A stretch of 64,000 nucleotides of DNA from Hyphomicrobiales bacterium (GTDB lineage Bacteria > Pseudomonadota > Alphaproteobacteria > Rhizobiales > Beijerinckiaceae), in NCBI GenBank assembly GCA_027484655.1, contig JAIXSM010000027.1, positions 124,001 to 188,000 on the forward strand, in the 5' to 3' direction. The notes below the pieces were generated by a model that had not been told where the DNA came from, did not search any database, and worked only from the letters and a program-made list of their open reading frames with translations. Below are positions 55,099 through 63,482 of the stretch, piece after piece (the first letter of the stretch is position 1; every line of letters starts with the position of its first letter). Position numbers and translations under genes: made by a program.

Positions 55099-55716
55099 TT
55101 AGCAAAGCGCCGGGCGGGCAACCGCATCTCCGGCAGTCACCGGCTCGAACGCCGGGAGTTTGGACTGCTCTCTCTCGAGGCGGAACCGCTCGCAGGTGAA
55201 CACGCCGCCGCGCGCTGGGAGATCGATCTGGCCACGCCCCTCGTTGCGAAACCCGCACTTGGCGAGCACGCGACGGGATTGCGCGTTGTCTGCGAACGCC
55301 TGCGCATGGATCTCGCGCACGTCGCCGACGCGAAACGCCAGATCAATGATCGCGGACACGGCCTCCGTGGCCAACCCTTTCCCCTGGAACGCGGCGCCCA
55401 GCCAATAGCCGAGCAGCGCCACCCCCGGGCGGGTCTGGTGAAGGCCCACCGAGCCAATCGCTTCAGTCGGTTTTTCCCGCCGGGCCATGACCAGCACGAG
55501 GCTCGACCCATGCGCGTTCCCCGCGCGGCTCGAGAAGATCCAGCGTGCGGCGTCCGGCTCAGTGTAGGGATGGGGGATGCTTGCCGTCATCTGCGCCACC
55601 GCGGGGTCGCCCGCGTGACGCAACAAGGCGGAAGCGTCGGCCATACGCGGCCACCGTAGCCACAGGCGGGCGGTCTCCAGCCGGAACACATCGTCCCGCA
55701 GCAGATCCGGAAACAT
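55099..55716 (-). CDS. GNAT-family N-acetyltransferase
   Basis: This 205-residue acetyl-CoA-dependent acyltransferase is of the RimJ/RimL-like GNAT subgroup: ETARLWLRWPRMADASALLRH, then IGSVGLHQTRPGVALLGYWLGAAFQGKGLATEAVSAII (acetyl-CoA pyrophosphate loop Q-x-x-G-x-A/G), and HAQAFADNAQSRRVLAKCGFRNEG. The substrate (an N-terminal residue of a ribosomal protein, an antibiotic or a small amine) cannot be chosen. The start at 55716 (MFPDLLRDD) fits the family; the frame is open further upstream across the rpmA terminator. The 231-nt gap to obgE holds nothing I can support. Confidence 0.88.
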   Translation of the reverse strand: MFPDLLRDDVFRLETARLWLRWPRMADASALLRHAGDPAVAQMTASIPHPYTEPDAARWIFSSRAGNAHGSSLVLVMARREKPTEAIGSVGLHQTRPGVALLGYWLGAAFQGKGLATEAVSAIIDLAFRVGDVREIHAQAFADNAQSRRVLAKCGFRNEGRGQIDLPARGGVFTCERFRLEREQSKLPAFEPVTAGDAVARPALC

Positions 55717-55748
55717 GGTCGTTCTCCGATCCGGGCTCCTCCAAGCCC

Positions 55749-55780
55749 AAAAAGAAAAAGGGAGATGGCTTCCATCCCCC
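55749..55780 (-). terminator. Rho-independent terminator after rpmA
   Basis: On the minus strand GGGGGATGG (55780-55772) pairs with CCATCTCCC (55768-55760; one G-T wobble) around the loop AAG, followed by TTTTTCTTTTT (55759-55749). This is a strong intrinsic terminator 77 nt downstream of the rpmA stop, and it closes the rplU-rpmA unit before the GNAT gene, which begins 33 nt further on. Confidence 0.93.
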
Positions 55781-55856
55781 CGTTTCCCTGGATCGGACGA
55801 ATTGCCCAAGGACGCGCCGGGGTTTGGAAACCGGCGAGCCCTTGAGAAAGCCCGCC

Positions 55857-56129
55857 TTATTCTGCAGCCTGCAGTTTCTGGGCCGGAACTACGCATACGT
55901 AGTCGCGCGTGCGGCCAGACTTGAACTCAACAACGCCGTCAGCCAGAGCAAACAGCGTATGGTCCTTGCCAATGCCGACATTGGAGCCAGGATGCCACTT
56001 TGTGCCGCGCTGACGCACGAGGATGTTGCCGCCGAGCACGCTCTGGCCGCCGAACTTCTTGACGCCAAGGCGCCGACCATCAGAGTCGCGGCCGTTGCGG
56101 GACGAGCCGCCTGCCTTTTTATGAGCCAT
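55857..56129 (-). CDS. rpmA: 50S ribosomal protein L27
   Basis: This 90-residue protein of the large ribosomal subunit has its N-terminus at the peptidyl transferase centre. It starts [29 protein letters not shown] and has [27 protein letters not shown], the L27 signature. There is no N-terminal extension needing cleavage as in Firmicutes. It follows rplU by 88 nt. Confidence 0.98.
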   Translation of the reverse strand: MAHKKAGGSSRNGRDSDGRRLGVKKFGGQSVLGGNILVRQRGTKWHPGSNVGIGKDHTLFALADGVVEFKSGRTRDYVCVVPAQKLQAAE

Positions 56130-56217
56130 CGCTCTACTCCGTCCATTTGGCCCGGCCATACGCCAGGGCTTTGAAAACTGGGTTGATTTACGCGGACCGC
56201 GAGGGCCCGGCGCAGGT

Positions 56218-56532
56218 TCAGGCGGCGCGGATCTCGGTGATCCGGACGATGGTCAGATCCTGGCGGTGACCACGCTTGCGCTTGGAGTTCTTGCGGCGGC
56301 GCTTCTTGAACGCGATGACCTTGGGGCCGCGGTCCTGTTCGACGATTTCGCCGACAACGGACGCGCCCGCCACCAGCGGAGCGCCGACCTTCACGTCCTC
56401 GCCGTTCGCCAGCATCAGCACGTCCGCGAACGTGACCATTTCGCCAGCTTCGCCCTCAAGGCGCATAATCGTAATCTTGTCATTGGCGGCAACGCGATAC
56501 TGCTTGCCGCCGGTTTTGATGACTGCGAACAT
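56218..56532 (-). CDS. rplU: 50S ribosomal protein L21
   Basis: This 104-residue protein contacts 23S rRNA. It starts [20 protein letters not shown] at 56532 and has the C-terminal signature [25 protein letters not shown]. The frame is open far upstream, but that extension is not conserved. The leader (56533-56680) contains a hairpin followed by a T-rich run right after a plausible promoter, described separately. rpmA follows. Confidence 0.98.
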   Translation of the reverse strand: MFAVIKTGGKQYRVAANDKITIMRLEGEAGEMVTFADVLMLANGEDVKVGAPLVAGASVVGEIVEQDRGPKVIAFKKRRRKNSKRKRGHRQDLTIVRITEIRAA

Positions 56533-56639
56533 CGTTTTTCTTCCCGTGTTCAAATCCGGCCTGCCCCTGTCGGTGCGGTCGGCTTCTTGGCAGTGGAACC
56601 AGCGAATTGACGCCCGTCCGGCTGGGCGAGAGCCTGCCC

Positions 56640-56667
56640 AAACGAAAACGCGCGGCCTCCGCCGCGC
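56640..56667 (-). terminator. Terminator-like hairpin in the rplU leader (possible attenuator)
   Basis: On the minus strand GCGCGGC (56667-56661) pairs with GCCGCGC (56656-56650) around GGAG and is followed by GTTTTCGTTTG. It lies about 118 nt upstream of the rplU start codon and within a few bases of the start expected from the promoter at 56708-56680. A terminator there would act on rplU-rpmA itself, as in autogenously regulated ribosomal operons. The T tract is interrupted, so strength is uncertain. Confidence 0.5.
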
Positions 56668-56679
56668 TGCGTCCCGCCT

Positions 56680-56708
56680 CCTATGTCTGAACGAGCCGGA
56701 CGAGTCAA
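56680..56708 (-). promoter_or_regulatory. Candidate rplU-rpmA promoter
   Basis: On the minus strand TTGACT (56708-56703) and CATAGG (56685-56680) are spaced 17 nt apart. The -35 is near-perfect, the -10 has three consensus matches. Transcription would begin near 56673, giving a leader of about 140 nt before rplU. It is divergent from the secA promoter 34 nt away. Confidence 0.5.
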
Positions 56709-56742
56709 CCGAATCCGGTGGCGGCTGGTGCTTTGCGTCTGA

Positions 56743-56771
56743 TTGACAACCCCATACCCCAATCATATCTC
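56743..56771 (+). promoter_or_regulatory. Candidate secA promoter
   Basis: TTGACA (56743-56748), 17-nt spacer, then TATCTC (56766-56771). The -35 matches consensus exactly and the spacing is optimal. Transcription would begin around 56778, about 130 nt before the secA start codon. The leader between is long enough to hold regulatory structure, but I see no SecM-like ORF in it. Confidence 0.6.
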
Positions 56772-56906
56772 TGGACGCGGCTTCCGAGGCGGAACTGCTG
56801 GATGGTTTTCGCGCGCGAGCGCAGGCATCGGGCGGCGCGGTCGTGACTGGAATGCGGGGCGCGGATGCGCCCGGCGTGGGGCGGAGCCGGTCCAGAAGGA
56901 TTTGGT

Positions 56907-59717
56907 ATGTTCGGCTCTCTCGCGAAAAAGATTTTTGGTTCTGCGAACGATCGTCGTCTCAAGACTTACGCGCCGCGCGTCAAAGAGATCAATGCTCTTG
57001 AGCCGGCCATCGAAAAGCTCTCCGACGACGAGTTGCGCGCGCAGACTGAGAAGTTTCGTGCGGAGCTCAAGGAGGGCAAGACCCTCGATGACCTCCTGGC
57101 TCCCGCCTTCGCGACGGTTCGGGAAGCTGCGAAGCGCACGCTGGGGCAGCGGCACTTTGATGTCCAGCTGATCGGCGGCATGGTGCTTCATTCTGGCGCC
57201 ATCTCCGAAATGAAGACCGGCGAGGGCAAGACGCTGGTCGCTACCCTCGCGACTTACCTGAATGCGCTCGCGGGGGAGGGCGTTCACGTCGTTACCGTCA
57301 ACGACTACCTCGCCAGCCGCGATGCGGAGTGGATGGGGCGCGTCTACCGTTTTCTGGGTCTGAGCGTCGGCGTGATCGTCCATGGGCTGGACGATGACCA
57401 GCGTCGTGAGGCCTACGCTTGCGACATCACCTACGGCACGAACAACGAGTTCGGTTTCGACTACCTGCGCGACAACATGAAGTACGAGTTGTCGCAAATG
57501 GTGCAGCGCGGACATGCGTTCGCCATCGTCGACGAGGTGGATTCGATCCTGATCGATGAGGCGCGCACGCCCCTCATCATCTCCGGTCCGTCGGAGGACA
57601 AGTCGGATCTGTACATGCAGATCGACCAGCTCATCCCCAGGCTCACGAAAGAGCACTATGAGGTTGATGAGAAACAGCGCACCGCCAACCTGACCGAGGC
57701 TGGAAACGAGCGCGTCGAGCAGATGCTGCGCGAGGCTGGGCTACTGCGCGACGACTCGCTCTACGATGCGGCGAACGTTACGATCGTGCATCACGTGCAG
57801 CAGTCGCTCAAGGCGCACACGCTGTTTCAGCGCGACAAGGACTACATCGTCCGGAACGGCGACGTGGTGATCATTGATGAGTTCACCGGCCGTATGATGC
57901 CGGGGCGCCGATTCTCGGAAGGGCTGCACCAGGCCCTTGAGGCCAAGGAGCGGGTAACCGTCCAGCCCGAGAACGTCACTCTCGCGTCGATCACGTTCCA
58001 GAACTATTTCCGGTTGTACCGCAAGCTCGCCGGAATGACCGGCACAGCCTCGACGGAGGCCGACGAGTTCGCCCAGATCTACAAGCTCGATGTTGTCGAG
58101 ATCCCGACGAACCGTCCTGTCGCCCGCCTCGATGAGGATGACGAGGTTTACCGCACAGGAGAGGAAAAACTCAGGGCCATCGTTCGGGAGATCGAGGCGG
58201 CCAACCAGACCATGCAGCCCCTGCTTGTGGGCACCACGTCGATTGAAAAGTCGGAGCAGCTCGGCGAGTTTCTCAAGCAGCACGGCTACCGCCAGATCGA
58301 CTTCGAGGATCCGAAGGGGCTCCAGCGCCTGTACGAGGCGGCTCGCGAGGGCAAGCCGTCCAAGCAGTTCGCCATCCTCAATGCGCGCTTCCACGAACAG
58401 GAGGCTTACATCGTCGCCGAGGCGGGCGTGCCCGGCGCGATCACCATCGCCACCAACATGGCCGGCCGCGGAACCGACATCCAGCTCGGCGGCAACGTTG
58501 AGATGCGCCTGCGCCACGAGTGCGCCGCCGTCGAGGATCCCGCGCAGCGCGCGGACCGCGAGGCGGAAATCCGAACGGAGATCGCCGCCCTGAAAGAGCG
58601 CGCCCTTGCGGCCGGTGGGCTTTACATCATCGGAACCGAGCGCCACGAGAGCCGTCGCATCGACAACCAGCTGCGCGGCCGCTCCGGCCGCCAGGGTGAT
58701 CCCGGCCGCTCAAAGTTCTTCCTGTCGCTGCAGGATGATCTGATGCGGATCTTCGGGTCCGAGCGCATGGACACCATGCTCACGCGCCTCGGCCTCAAGG
58801 AAGACGAGGCCATCGTTCATCCCTGGATCAACAAGGCGCTCGAGAAGGCTCAGCAGAAAGTCGAGGCGCGCAACTTCGACATCCGCAAGAACATCCTCAA
58901 GTACGATGACGTGGCGAACGATCAGCGAAAGGCGATCTTTGAGCAGCGTCGCGAGATGATGGCTCAGGACTCTGTCGCCGAGACAGTCGGCGACATGCGC
59001 GCCAATGTGATCGACGAAATCGTCCGCAAGCACATCCCGAAGGAATCCTACCCGGAGACGTGGGACGTCGCAGGGCTTGCGAACGACTTGCGCGACGTGA
59101 TCAACATCGACGAGCCGGTCGCCGAGTGGGCGAAGGAAGAGGGCATCGGCGAGGAAGAGATCGAAGAGCGCATTCAGAAGGCCGCTGACGCGAGCTATGT
59201 GGCGCGTGTCGAGCGCAACACCCCCGAAATCATGCGCATGGTCGAAAAGCAGATCGTGCTGCAGGTTCTCGATCATTTCTGGCGCGAGCACCTCGTGCAG
59301 CTGGAGCACCTGCGCCAGGTGGTTGGCTGGCGCGGCTATGCGCAGCGCGATCCGCTCAATGAGTACAAGTCCGAAGCGTTCGAGTTGTTCAACGCGCTCA
59401 TCTCGCGCTGGCACGAGATCACGACGCAGCAGTTGATGCGCGTTGAGGTGTCCTATGACCAGGCGCCTGCGCCTGAGGCGCAGGAGGCGCCGGCGGACGC
59501 GCTCGCCGACCTTGACGCCATTAACGCGCGCATCGCCGCGGGCGAGTTCACGCCAACGTCCTTGCTGTTCGGGCCTTCGCTCACCGCGGAGGCTGCTGAA
59601 CCTGCCATCCAGCGCGATCCTGCCGATCCCGCCACATGGGGCAAGGTGGGCCGCAACGAGGTGTGCCCGTGCGGCTCAGGCAAGAAGTACAAGCACTGCC
59701 ATGGGGTGCTTGTATAG
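56907..59717 (+). CDS. secA: Preprotein translocase ATPase SecA
   Basis: This 936-residue motor pushes preproteins through SecYEG. Seen are [19 protein letters not shown], Walker [21 protein letters not shown], the [19 protein letters not shown] region, [10 protein letters not shown]-type [15 protein letters not shown]2 with [15 protein letters not shown] and [21 protein letters not shown], the helical scaffold, and the zinc-binding C-terminus [16 protein letters not shown], which binds SecB and lipids. An upstream in-frame start exists, but 56907 is the family start. It ends abruptly next to an A/T-richer segment with no clear terminator. Confidence 0.97.
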   Translation: MFGSLAKKIFGSANDRRLKTYAPRVKEINALEPAIEKLSDDELRAQTEKFRAELKEGKTLDDLLAPAFATVREAAKRTLGQRHFDVQLIGGMVLHSGAISEMKTGEGKTLVATLATYLNALAGEGVHVVTVNDYLASRDAEWMGRVYRFLGLSVGVIVHGLDDDQRREAYACDITYGTNNEFGFDYLRDNMKYELSQMVQRGHAFAIVDEVDSILIDEARTPLIISGPSEDKSDLYMQIDQLIPRLTKEHYEVDEKQRTANLTEAGNERVEQMLREAGLLRDDSLYDAANVTIVHHVQQSLKAHTLFQRDKDYIVRNGDVVIIDEFTGRMMPGRRFSEGLHQALEAKERVTVQPENVTLASITFQNYFRLYRKLAGMTGTASTEADEFAQIYKLDVVEIPTNRPVARLDEDDEVYRTGEEKLRAIVREIEAANQTMQPLLVGTTSIEKSEQLGEFLKQHGYRQIDFEDPKGLQRLYEAAREGKPSKQFAILNARFHEQEAYIVAEAGVPGAITIATNMAGRGTDIQLGGNVEMRLRHECAAVEDPAQRADREAEIRTEIAALKERALAAGGLYIIGTERHESRRIDNQLRGRSGRQGDPGRSKFFLSLQDDLMRIFGSERMDTMLTRLGLKEDEAIVHPWINKALEKAQQKVEARNFDIRKNILKYDDVANDQRKAIFEQRREMMAQDSVAETVGDMRANVIDEIVRKHIPKESYPETWDVAGLANDLRDVINIDEPVAEWAKEEGIGEEEIEERIQKAADASYVARVERNTPEIMRMVEKQIVLQVLDHFWREHLVQLEHLRQVVGWRGYAQRDPLNEYKSEAFELFNALISRWHEITTQQLMRVEVSYDQAPAPEAQEAPADALADLDAINARIAAGEFTPTSLLFGPSLTAEAAEPAIQRDPADPATWGKVGRNEVCPCGSGKKYKHCHGVLV

Positions 59718-59776
59718 CTGCATTATCAGCAAGTTAGCGTCAGGTTGCTCTCTGTGCAATCTGAACGCGCTACTGT

Positions 59777-59807
59777 CACAGGTCTGCGCTTCTGCGCTTA
59801 ACCTGTG
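59777..59807. repeat. Inverted repeat with internal direct repeat after secA
   Basis: CACAGGT (59777-59783) and ACCTGTG (59801-59807) are perfect inverted copies around a 17-nt spacer that itself holds two direct copies of CTGCGCTT. This is the general shape of core and arm sites at recombination regions, and it lies 9 nt upstream of the integrase-like fragment. I cannot show it is an attachment site. Confidence 0.3.
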
Positions 59808-59816
59808 TGCGCTGCT

Positions 59817-59948
59817 ATGGACAACGTGCTGCGGCTGGAAGAAGGCCGCTTGGTGATTTTCAGACGCGGGGGCAAGTACCACGCCCGCATCTGCACAGGC
59901 CCAAATCAGTATGTCAGCCGCTCCCTGAAGACGGGCGACGGGAAGTAG
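59817..59948 (+). pseudogene. N-terminal fragment of a site-specific integrase (truncated)
   Basis: This short ORF of 43 codons reads MDNVLRLEEGRLVIFRRGGK then YHARICTGPNQYVSRSLKTG before a stop. The pattern LxIFxRGxxYHARI...YVxRSLKT resembles the N-terminal arm-binding region of phage or transposon tyrosine recombinases, where a basic strand is followed by RSLKT and helices. No catalytic domain follows in any frame. The fragment lies 99 nt downstream of secA, where base composition changes, so it may be the remnant of an insertion at this site. The match is short and the assignment tentative. Confidence 0.45.
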
Positions 59949-60193
59949 CCTCGAAGGCGACACTTACATTTTAGCAAGGCAGCCGCTGGAAATTGCAACG
60001 CAACGCCGTTGCCATCAACAGCCACTGCGTGAGGTGGAGGGCGAGCATTCTGGCCCTCCATCTTTCGTGTCTCTCAAACGCAGCGTCGAAGATATTGGCT
60101 GTATGGCGCCATCAACGTCGGATTGTCCGCCTCGTACGAAATCAGATTGCAGGTTCATCTCCAAAAGCTTCATTCGAGGAGGAAGTCTGCGCC
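59949..60193. other. Noncoding remnant between the integrase fragment and the TolA-like gene
   Basis: No ORF here has recognisable homology, a ribosome binding site or a plausible start. With 59718-59816 it makes the gap around the integrase fragment. Composition is A/T-richer and codon periodicity is absent. I see no terminator for secA or for the leftward coiled-coil gene. Confidence 0.5.
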
Positions 60194-62137
60194 TTAGTTC
60201 AGGCGCACCAAGTATTTTACATCTGTGATGAACATATCTTGCGACTTACCGCCTTCCGCCGCTGAGCAATGGGTTCCGGGCTGATACGCTGCATACTGGG
60301 GCAACGGCCGATCAGGGACCCCATCCCTAACAAGGATGATGGTGCCGGAAATGGCGACAAAATCATTGGTTTCAACCCGCTCGAGTTCTCGGTAAATACT
60401 GGAGTTTCTTGGAATTGTAATACTAAAACGAGCCGAGTTTGGGCGACACGCATCAGAGCCCAGCATAGCACGACAGGGTAACTGAAGAGCCACGGCAGCA
60501 CTGCCATCAGGAGCTTGTGTCACTTCGACAACTTTAACAATCCAATTCGTTATCTCGCCACGCGGGAGTAGTGAGGCGAAGTCCATAAGGCGTTGCCGAT
60601 ACAAAGCGTTTCGACGGATGTCATTGCGAGCTTTGTAAACTGCTTCAAGGTCATTATGAAAACGATCTACAATTCGACAAAATTGCTGCTGTTGAACGGG
60701 GATAGCGCTCACCCGCAACATCCAGCTATCGGGATTCTCGTTTACAGGTAACAGTATATTTCCCAGCACCCCTCTTGCTCCCTCCGCCGTCCGCCGGGCG
60801 TCTGCAGCTTCCCTTTCCGTTGCGGAAAGTCTGCTCTCTTGCTCACGGAGTACATTACCCTGAGCAAGGAGCTCACCTTCTATTCTCCTACGAGTTATCG
60901 CGTCACTTTCGGCTTGGCGGCGGGCGTTCGCTTCTGTTGACGCTCTTAGATCAGCCTGCCTACGCGCCTCCGCCTCGGCTGCGGTTCTCAATTCCGCCTG
61001 ACGAACTGCTTCACTGGCCTGTTTCTGCTCAGCGGCGCGACGAGCTTCCGCCTCCGCAGCAGCCTTCAGCTCTGCCTGCTTTCGCGCTTCCGCCTCTGCA
61101 GCCGCCCTGAGCTCTGCCTGCTTTCGCGCTTGCGCCTCTGCCGCAAGTCTTAACTCCGCCTGACGAGCGGCCTCATTGGCCTGCCTCTGTTCGGTGATGC
61201 GACGAGCTTCCGCCTCATCCGTTGTCTTGCGTTCTGCCTGCTTTCGCGCTTCTGCCTCCGCAGCAGCCCTGAGCTCTGCCTGCTTACGCGCCTCTATCTC
61301 GGCTGCGGTTCTCAATTCCGCCTGACGAACTGCTTCACTGGCCTGTTTCTGCTCGGCGACGCGACGAGCTTCCGCCTCATTCGCAGCCCTGAGCTCTGCC
61401 TGCTTTCGCGCGTCTGCCTCCGCCGCAGCTCTCGATTCCGCCTGACGAGCGGCCTCACTGGCCTGCTTCTGCTCGGCGACACGACGGGCTTCGGCCTCCG
61501 CGGCGGCCTTAAGCTCTGCCTGCTGTCGCGCGCCTGCAGCGAGTTTGGCCTCTGCCTCCGCTGCAACTCTCAACTCCGCCTGACGAGCCGTCTCACTGGC
61601 TTGCTTCTGCTCCGCGACACGGCGAGCTTCGGCCTCTGCGGCCGCTTTGAGCTCTGCTGTTTTCCGAGCCTCTGCCTCCGCTGCAAGTTTGACTTCTGCT
61701 TCTTTCCGCGCGCGCTCCGATGCTATGAGCTTTTCTTTTAAGTCCGTAACACCTTGTGAAGGCGGGACAGGAGTTTGTGTGTTTGCGGCGGCAACACGTG
61801 TCCAGGTGGTTCTCACTCCATCATCACGGAGACATTCGAACCTGGCGGCTGTTCCCTTGCAGTCAAAGCGTTGACCTAACTTGAATTCCGATTGGCTGAT
61901 AACTTCAACCCGGACCGGACGATTTTTTGCGGGCTCATTGTTCCATATGCCCGTAACAAAAGCGCCTCCTCCCCGAATTACCAATATGTTATTATTGCGA
62001 TTATTGTTGTACTCACCTTGCATTACTATTTGTGCATAGGCGCCCGGAGAGCCACAAAACTGCACAACGAAGACCGCCGCCAAAGCTGAAAAAAGAGGTT
62101 GCGGCCACCTGAGCTGACAATTCCCGAACAGACGCAT
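60194..62137 (-). CDS. Exported TolA-like coiled-coil protein with C-terminal OB-like domain
   Basis: Unrecognised at the family level. This 647-residue protein has a signal peptide (hydrophobic core about residues 15-29, cleavage near AYA-Q at 35) and an N-terminal domain (36-115) with an Asn-rich run NNNRNNN and a Cys93/Cys102 pair. A long Ala/Glu/Arg-rich coiled coil (about 130-445) follows, built of 14-residue units such as RKQAELRAAAEAEA interrupted by 12-residue units RRVAEQKQASEA. The C-terminal domain of about 190 residues (459-647) has a helical FHNDLEAVYKARNDIRRNA part, then a beta-rich NWIVKVVEVTQAPDGSAAVAL...DFVAISGTII part that looks like an OB fold. The start at 62137 has AGAGGA before it; an ATG at 62167 is 10 codons earlier. 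It probably spans the periplasm; the role is unknown. Confidence 0.8.
   Translation of the reverse strand: MRLFGNCQLRWPQPLFSALAAVFVVQFCGSPGAYAQIVMQGEYNNNRNNNILVIRGGGAFVTGIWNNEPAKNRPVRVEVISQSEFKLGQRFDCKGTAARFECLRDDGVRTTWTRVAAANTQTPVPPSQGVTDLKEKLIASERARKEAEVKLAAEAEARKTAELKAAAEAEARRVAEQKQASETARQAELRVAAEAEAKLAAGARQQAELKAAAEAEARRVAEQKQASEAARQAESRAAAEADARKQAELRAANEAEARRVAEQKQASEAVRQAELRTAAEIEARKQAELRAAAEAEARKQAERKTTDEAEARRITEQRQANEAARQAELRLAAEAQARKQAELRAAAEAEARKQAELKAAAEAEARRAAEQKQASEAVRQAELRTAAEAEARRQADLRASTEANARRQAESDAITRRRIEGELLAQGNVLREQESRLSATEREAADARRTAEGARGVLGNILLPVNENPDSWMLRVSAIPVQQQQFCRIVDRFHNDLEAVYKARNDIRRNALYRQRLMDFASLLPRGEITNWIVKVVEVTQAPDGSAAVALQLPCRAMLGSDACRPNSARFSITIPRNSSIYRELERVETNDFVAISGTIILVRDGVPDRPLPQYAAYQPGTHCSAAEGGKSQDMFITDVKYLVRLN
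60908..61717 (-). repeat. Degenerate tandem repeat region encoding the coiled coil
   Basis: The gene segment encodes repeated AEAEARKQAELRAA-type heptads. The marker peptide (A/T)EQ(K/R)QA(S/N)E occurs five times, its codons starting at 61615, 61477, 61357, 61195 and 61033, giving spacings of 138, 120, 162 and 162 bp. The 120- and 162-bp units fit 2x14+12 and 3x14+12 residues, so copy number has changed in multiples of the 14-residue unit. Such repeats expand or contract by recombination. Confidence 0.85.
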
Positions 62138-62182
62138 ATCCGCAAATCCTCTACGTGCTTGCACCATCTCATTTTTTCTGAG

Positions 62183-62209
62183 TTTATAGTTTGGATTTTA
62201 CGTTAGCAA
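62183..62209 (-). promoter_or_regulatory. Candidate promoter of the TolA-like gene
   Basis: On the minus strand TTGCTA (62209-62204) and TATAAA (62188-62183) are separated by 15 nt, in an A/T-rich stretch. Transcription would start near 62176. This leaves only about 9 nt before the ATG at 62167 but 39 nt and a ribosome binding site before the ATG at 62137, supporting the later start. Confidence 0.45.
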
Positions 62210-62550
62210 GTATGCGAAGAACTCCGGAATTGTCCTCGTTCTTGATCCCCCCGTTGCCACCCGCAGCTGCGTTTTGAAGCTGGAAAATGTAATGCAACAT
62301 TGAGATCTGGCGCGCGATGCGGCTGTCAATGCGATGCGCGCTCCCCGTCTTCTTCCGTGATTGGTTATGGCGGTTCCACCGCTGATCGCGACACCCGGAA
62401 GGGCCGCCGGGCCGTGACGCCGCAACCCGAGAGAAGCAACGGCTCTGGCCTTGTTCGCGCGTCGCTTCCCCCGCCCATCAGGGCAAAGCCAACACCGGAA
62501 ACGAACTCAGACCTGCGCAAAACTGGGGGTAACGTCAGGAGGGTCGCCGT
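62210..62550. other. Noncoding gap with no recognised gene
   Basis: Several frames are open here, but none has conserved motifs, a good ribosome binding site or credible codon use. The first 80 nt are A/T-richer like the accessory segment and the rest returns to high GC, so the right boundary of the accessory segment is probably within this gap, near 62280-62350. No tRNA or obvious attachment repeat is visible. Confidence 0.5.
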
Positions 62551-62937
62551 TCACCGCAAGATCGCAAGCGCAAGCAGCGACGCCGAGGCGAGGCCAATCG
62601 CTCCGAACGTGAGCGACATGCCGCCTACACGAAACCGGAAATCCTCGTTTGGTCGTGACATGCCGTAAGCGTGGAGCGCGCGGCCGCCCAAAAGCATCAG
62701 TCCCAGAATGTGGATCCAAACGCCTGCGACGCCCTTCAGCTCCACCATGGCGATCAGCAGCAGCGCGAGCGGCGCATACTCCGCGAAGTTGGCGTGAACG
62801 CGCATCGCCCGTTCAATAGTCTCATCCCCCTGTGCGCCGACCGCCACCTTGCGGCTTCGTCGCAGGCGGATGACGCGAACCGAGAGCGCAATGAACAGCA
62901 GGCCGAGCAGGGCCGCATAGACCGGCGTGATCGTCAT
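62551..62937 (-). CDS. MAPEG family membrane protein
   Basis: This 128-residue four-helix inner-membrane protein of the eicosanoid and glutathione metabolism family has the characteristic ERAMRVHANFAEYAPLALLLIAMVELKG (helix 2 with the R-x-N-x-x-E pattern) and GLMLLGGRALHAYGMSR. Bacterial MAPEG proteins are often glutathione transferases or peroxidases, but the substrate here is unknown. It marks the return to ordinary chromosomal sequence. Confidence 0.92.
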   Translation of the reverse strand: MTITPVYAALLGLLFIALSVRVIRLRRSRKVAVGAQGDETIERAMRVHANFAEYAPLALLLIAMVELKGVAGVWIHILGLMLLGGRALHAYGMSRPNEDFRFRVGGMSLTFGAIGLASASLLALAILR

Positions 62938-63064
62938 TCTTCATCTTCCCCGACATGTTCGTTACGTGAACGGCTGATGAACGGGGCAGACATAGAGCGT
63001 TCAGGGCTCGGGCGATAGGTTCGTCTTCATGGAGAGGCCCGATGGCCTCGAGATGGAGGTCGAA

Positions 63065-63463
63065 ATGAGCATTGCCCGTAAATCGCTGACCGCCGCCCTT
63101 GGCGCCGCTGTGGTGGCGGGCGGGGCTCTCGTGTCCACAGGCGCGGAAGCCGGCCATCGCCACCATAGAGACCGCAGCGGCGCAGTAGTCGCCGGCGTCA
63201 TCGGGGGCCTCGCCGTGGGCGCCCTTGCCGCCGCCGTCGCGTCACGTCCCTCCCGCGCCTACGCCGACACCCATCATTATCCCGCTGGCGGTTACTACCC
63301 GTCGTCCGGCTACCACCCTGCCTACTCCGGTTACGCGCCGGCGACGAGTTGGCGTGACGGCCACGGGTATCAGCCGGTCCGTGAGTGCTACAAGGAGCGT
63401 CGCCAGGTGTACGACCGCTGGGGCAACTATATGGGTGTGCAGAAGGTCCGCGTTTGCCGGTAA
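63065..63463 (+). CDS. Small exported glycine-zipper protein
   Basis: This 132-residue protein has a signal peptide (MSIARKSLTAALGAAVVAGGALVSTGAEAG), a His-rich patch HRHHRD, a glycine-zipper hydrophobic segment (SGAVVAGVIGGLAVGALAAAVA), a Tyr/Gly/Pro-rich stretch (YPAGGYYPSSGYHPAYSGY) and a C-terminal motif with two cysteines (VRECYKERRQVYDRWGNY...KVRVC). The start at 63065 has GGAGG 6 nt upstream and is chosen over the ATG at 63029. The glycine zipper suggests membrane insertion or oligomerisation; the function is unknown. Confidence 0.85.
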   Translation: MSIARKSLTAALGAAVVAGGALVSTGAEAGHRHHRDRSGAVVAGVIGGLAVGALAAAVASRPSRAYADTHHYPAGGYYPSSGYHPAYSGYAPATSWRDGHGYQPVRECYKERRQVYDRWGNYMGVQKVRVCR

Positions 63464-63482
63464 CCCAACCCTGAGAGATGCG

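Noticed and set aside
62198-62425. A leftward ORF ending in SRTRTIPEFFAYLLT
   Set aside because: Short, no start signal and no recognisable family; it bridges the composition boundary. I could not support it as a gene remnant.
62300-62668. A 122-codon rightward ORF overlapping the MAPEG gene
   Set aside because: Overlaps the 3' part of a secure gene on the other strand and has no motifs.
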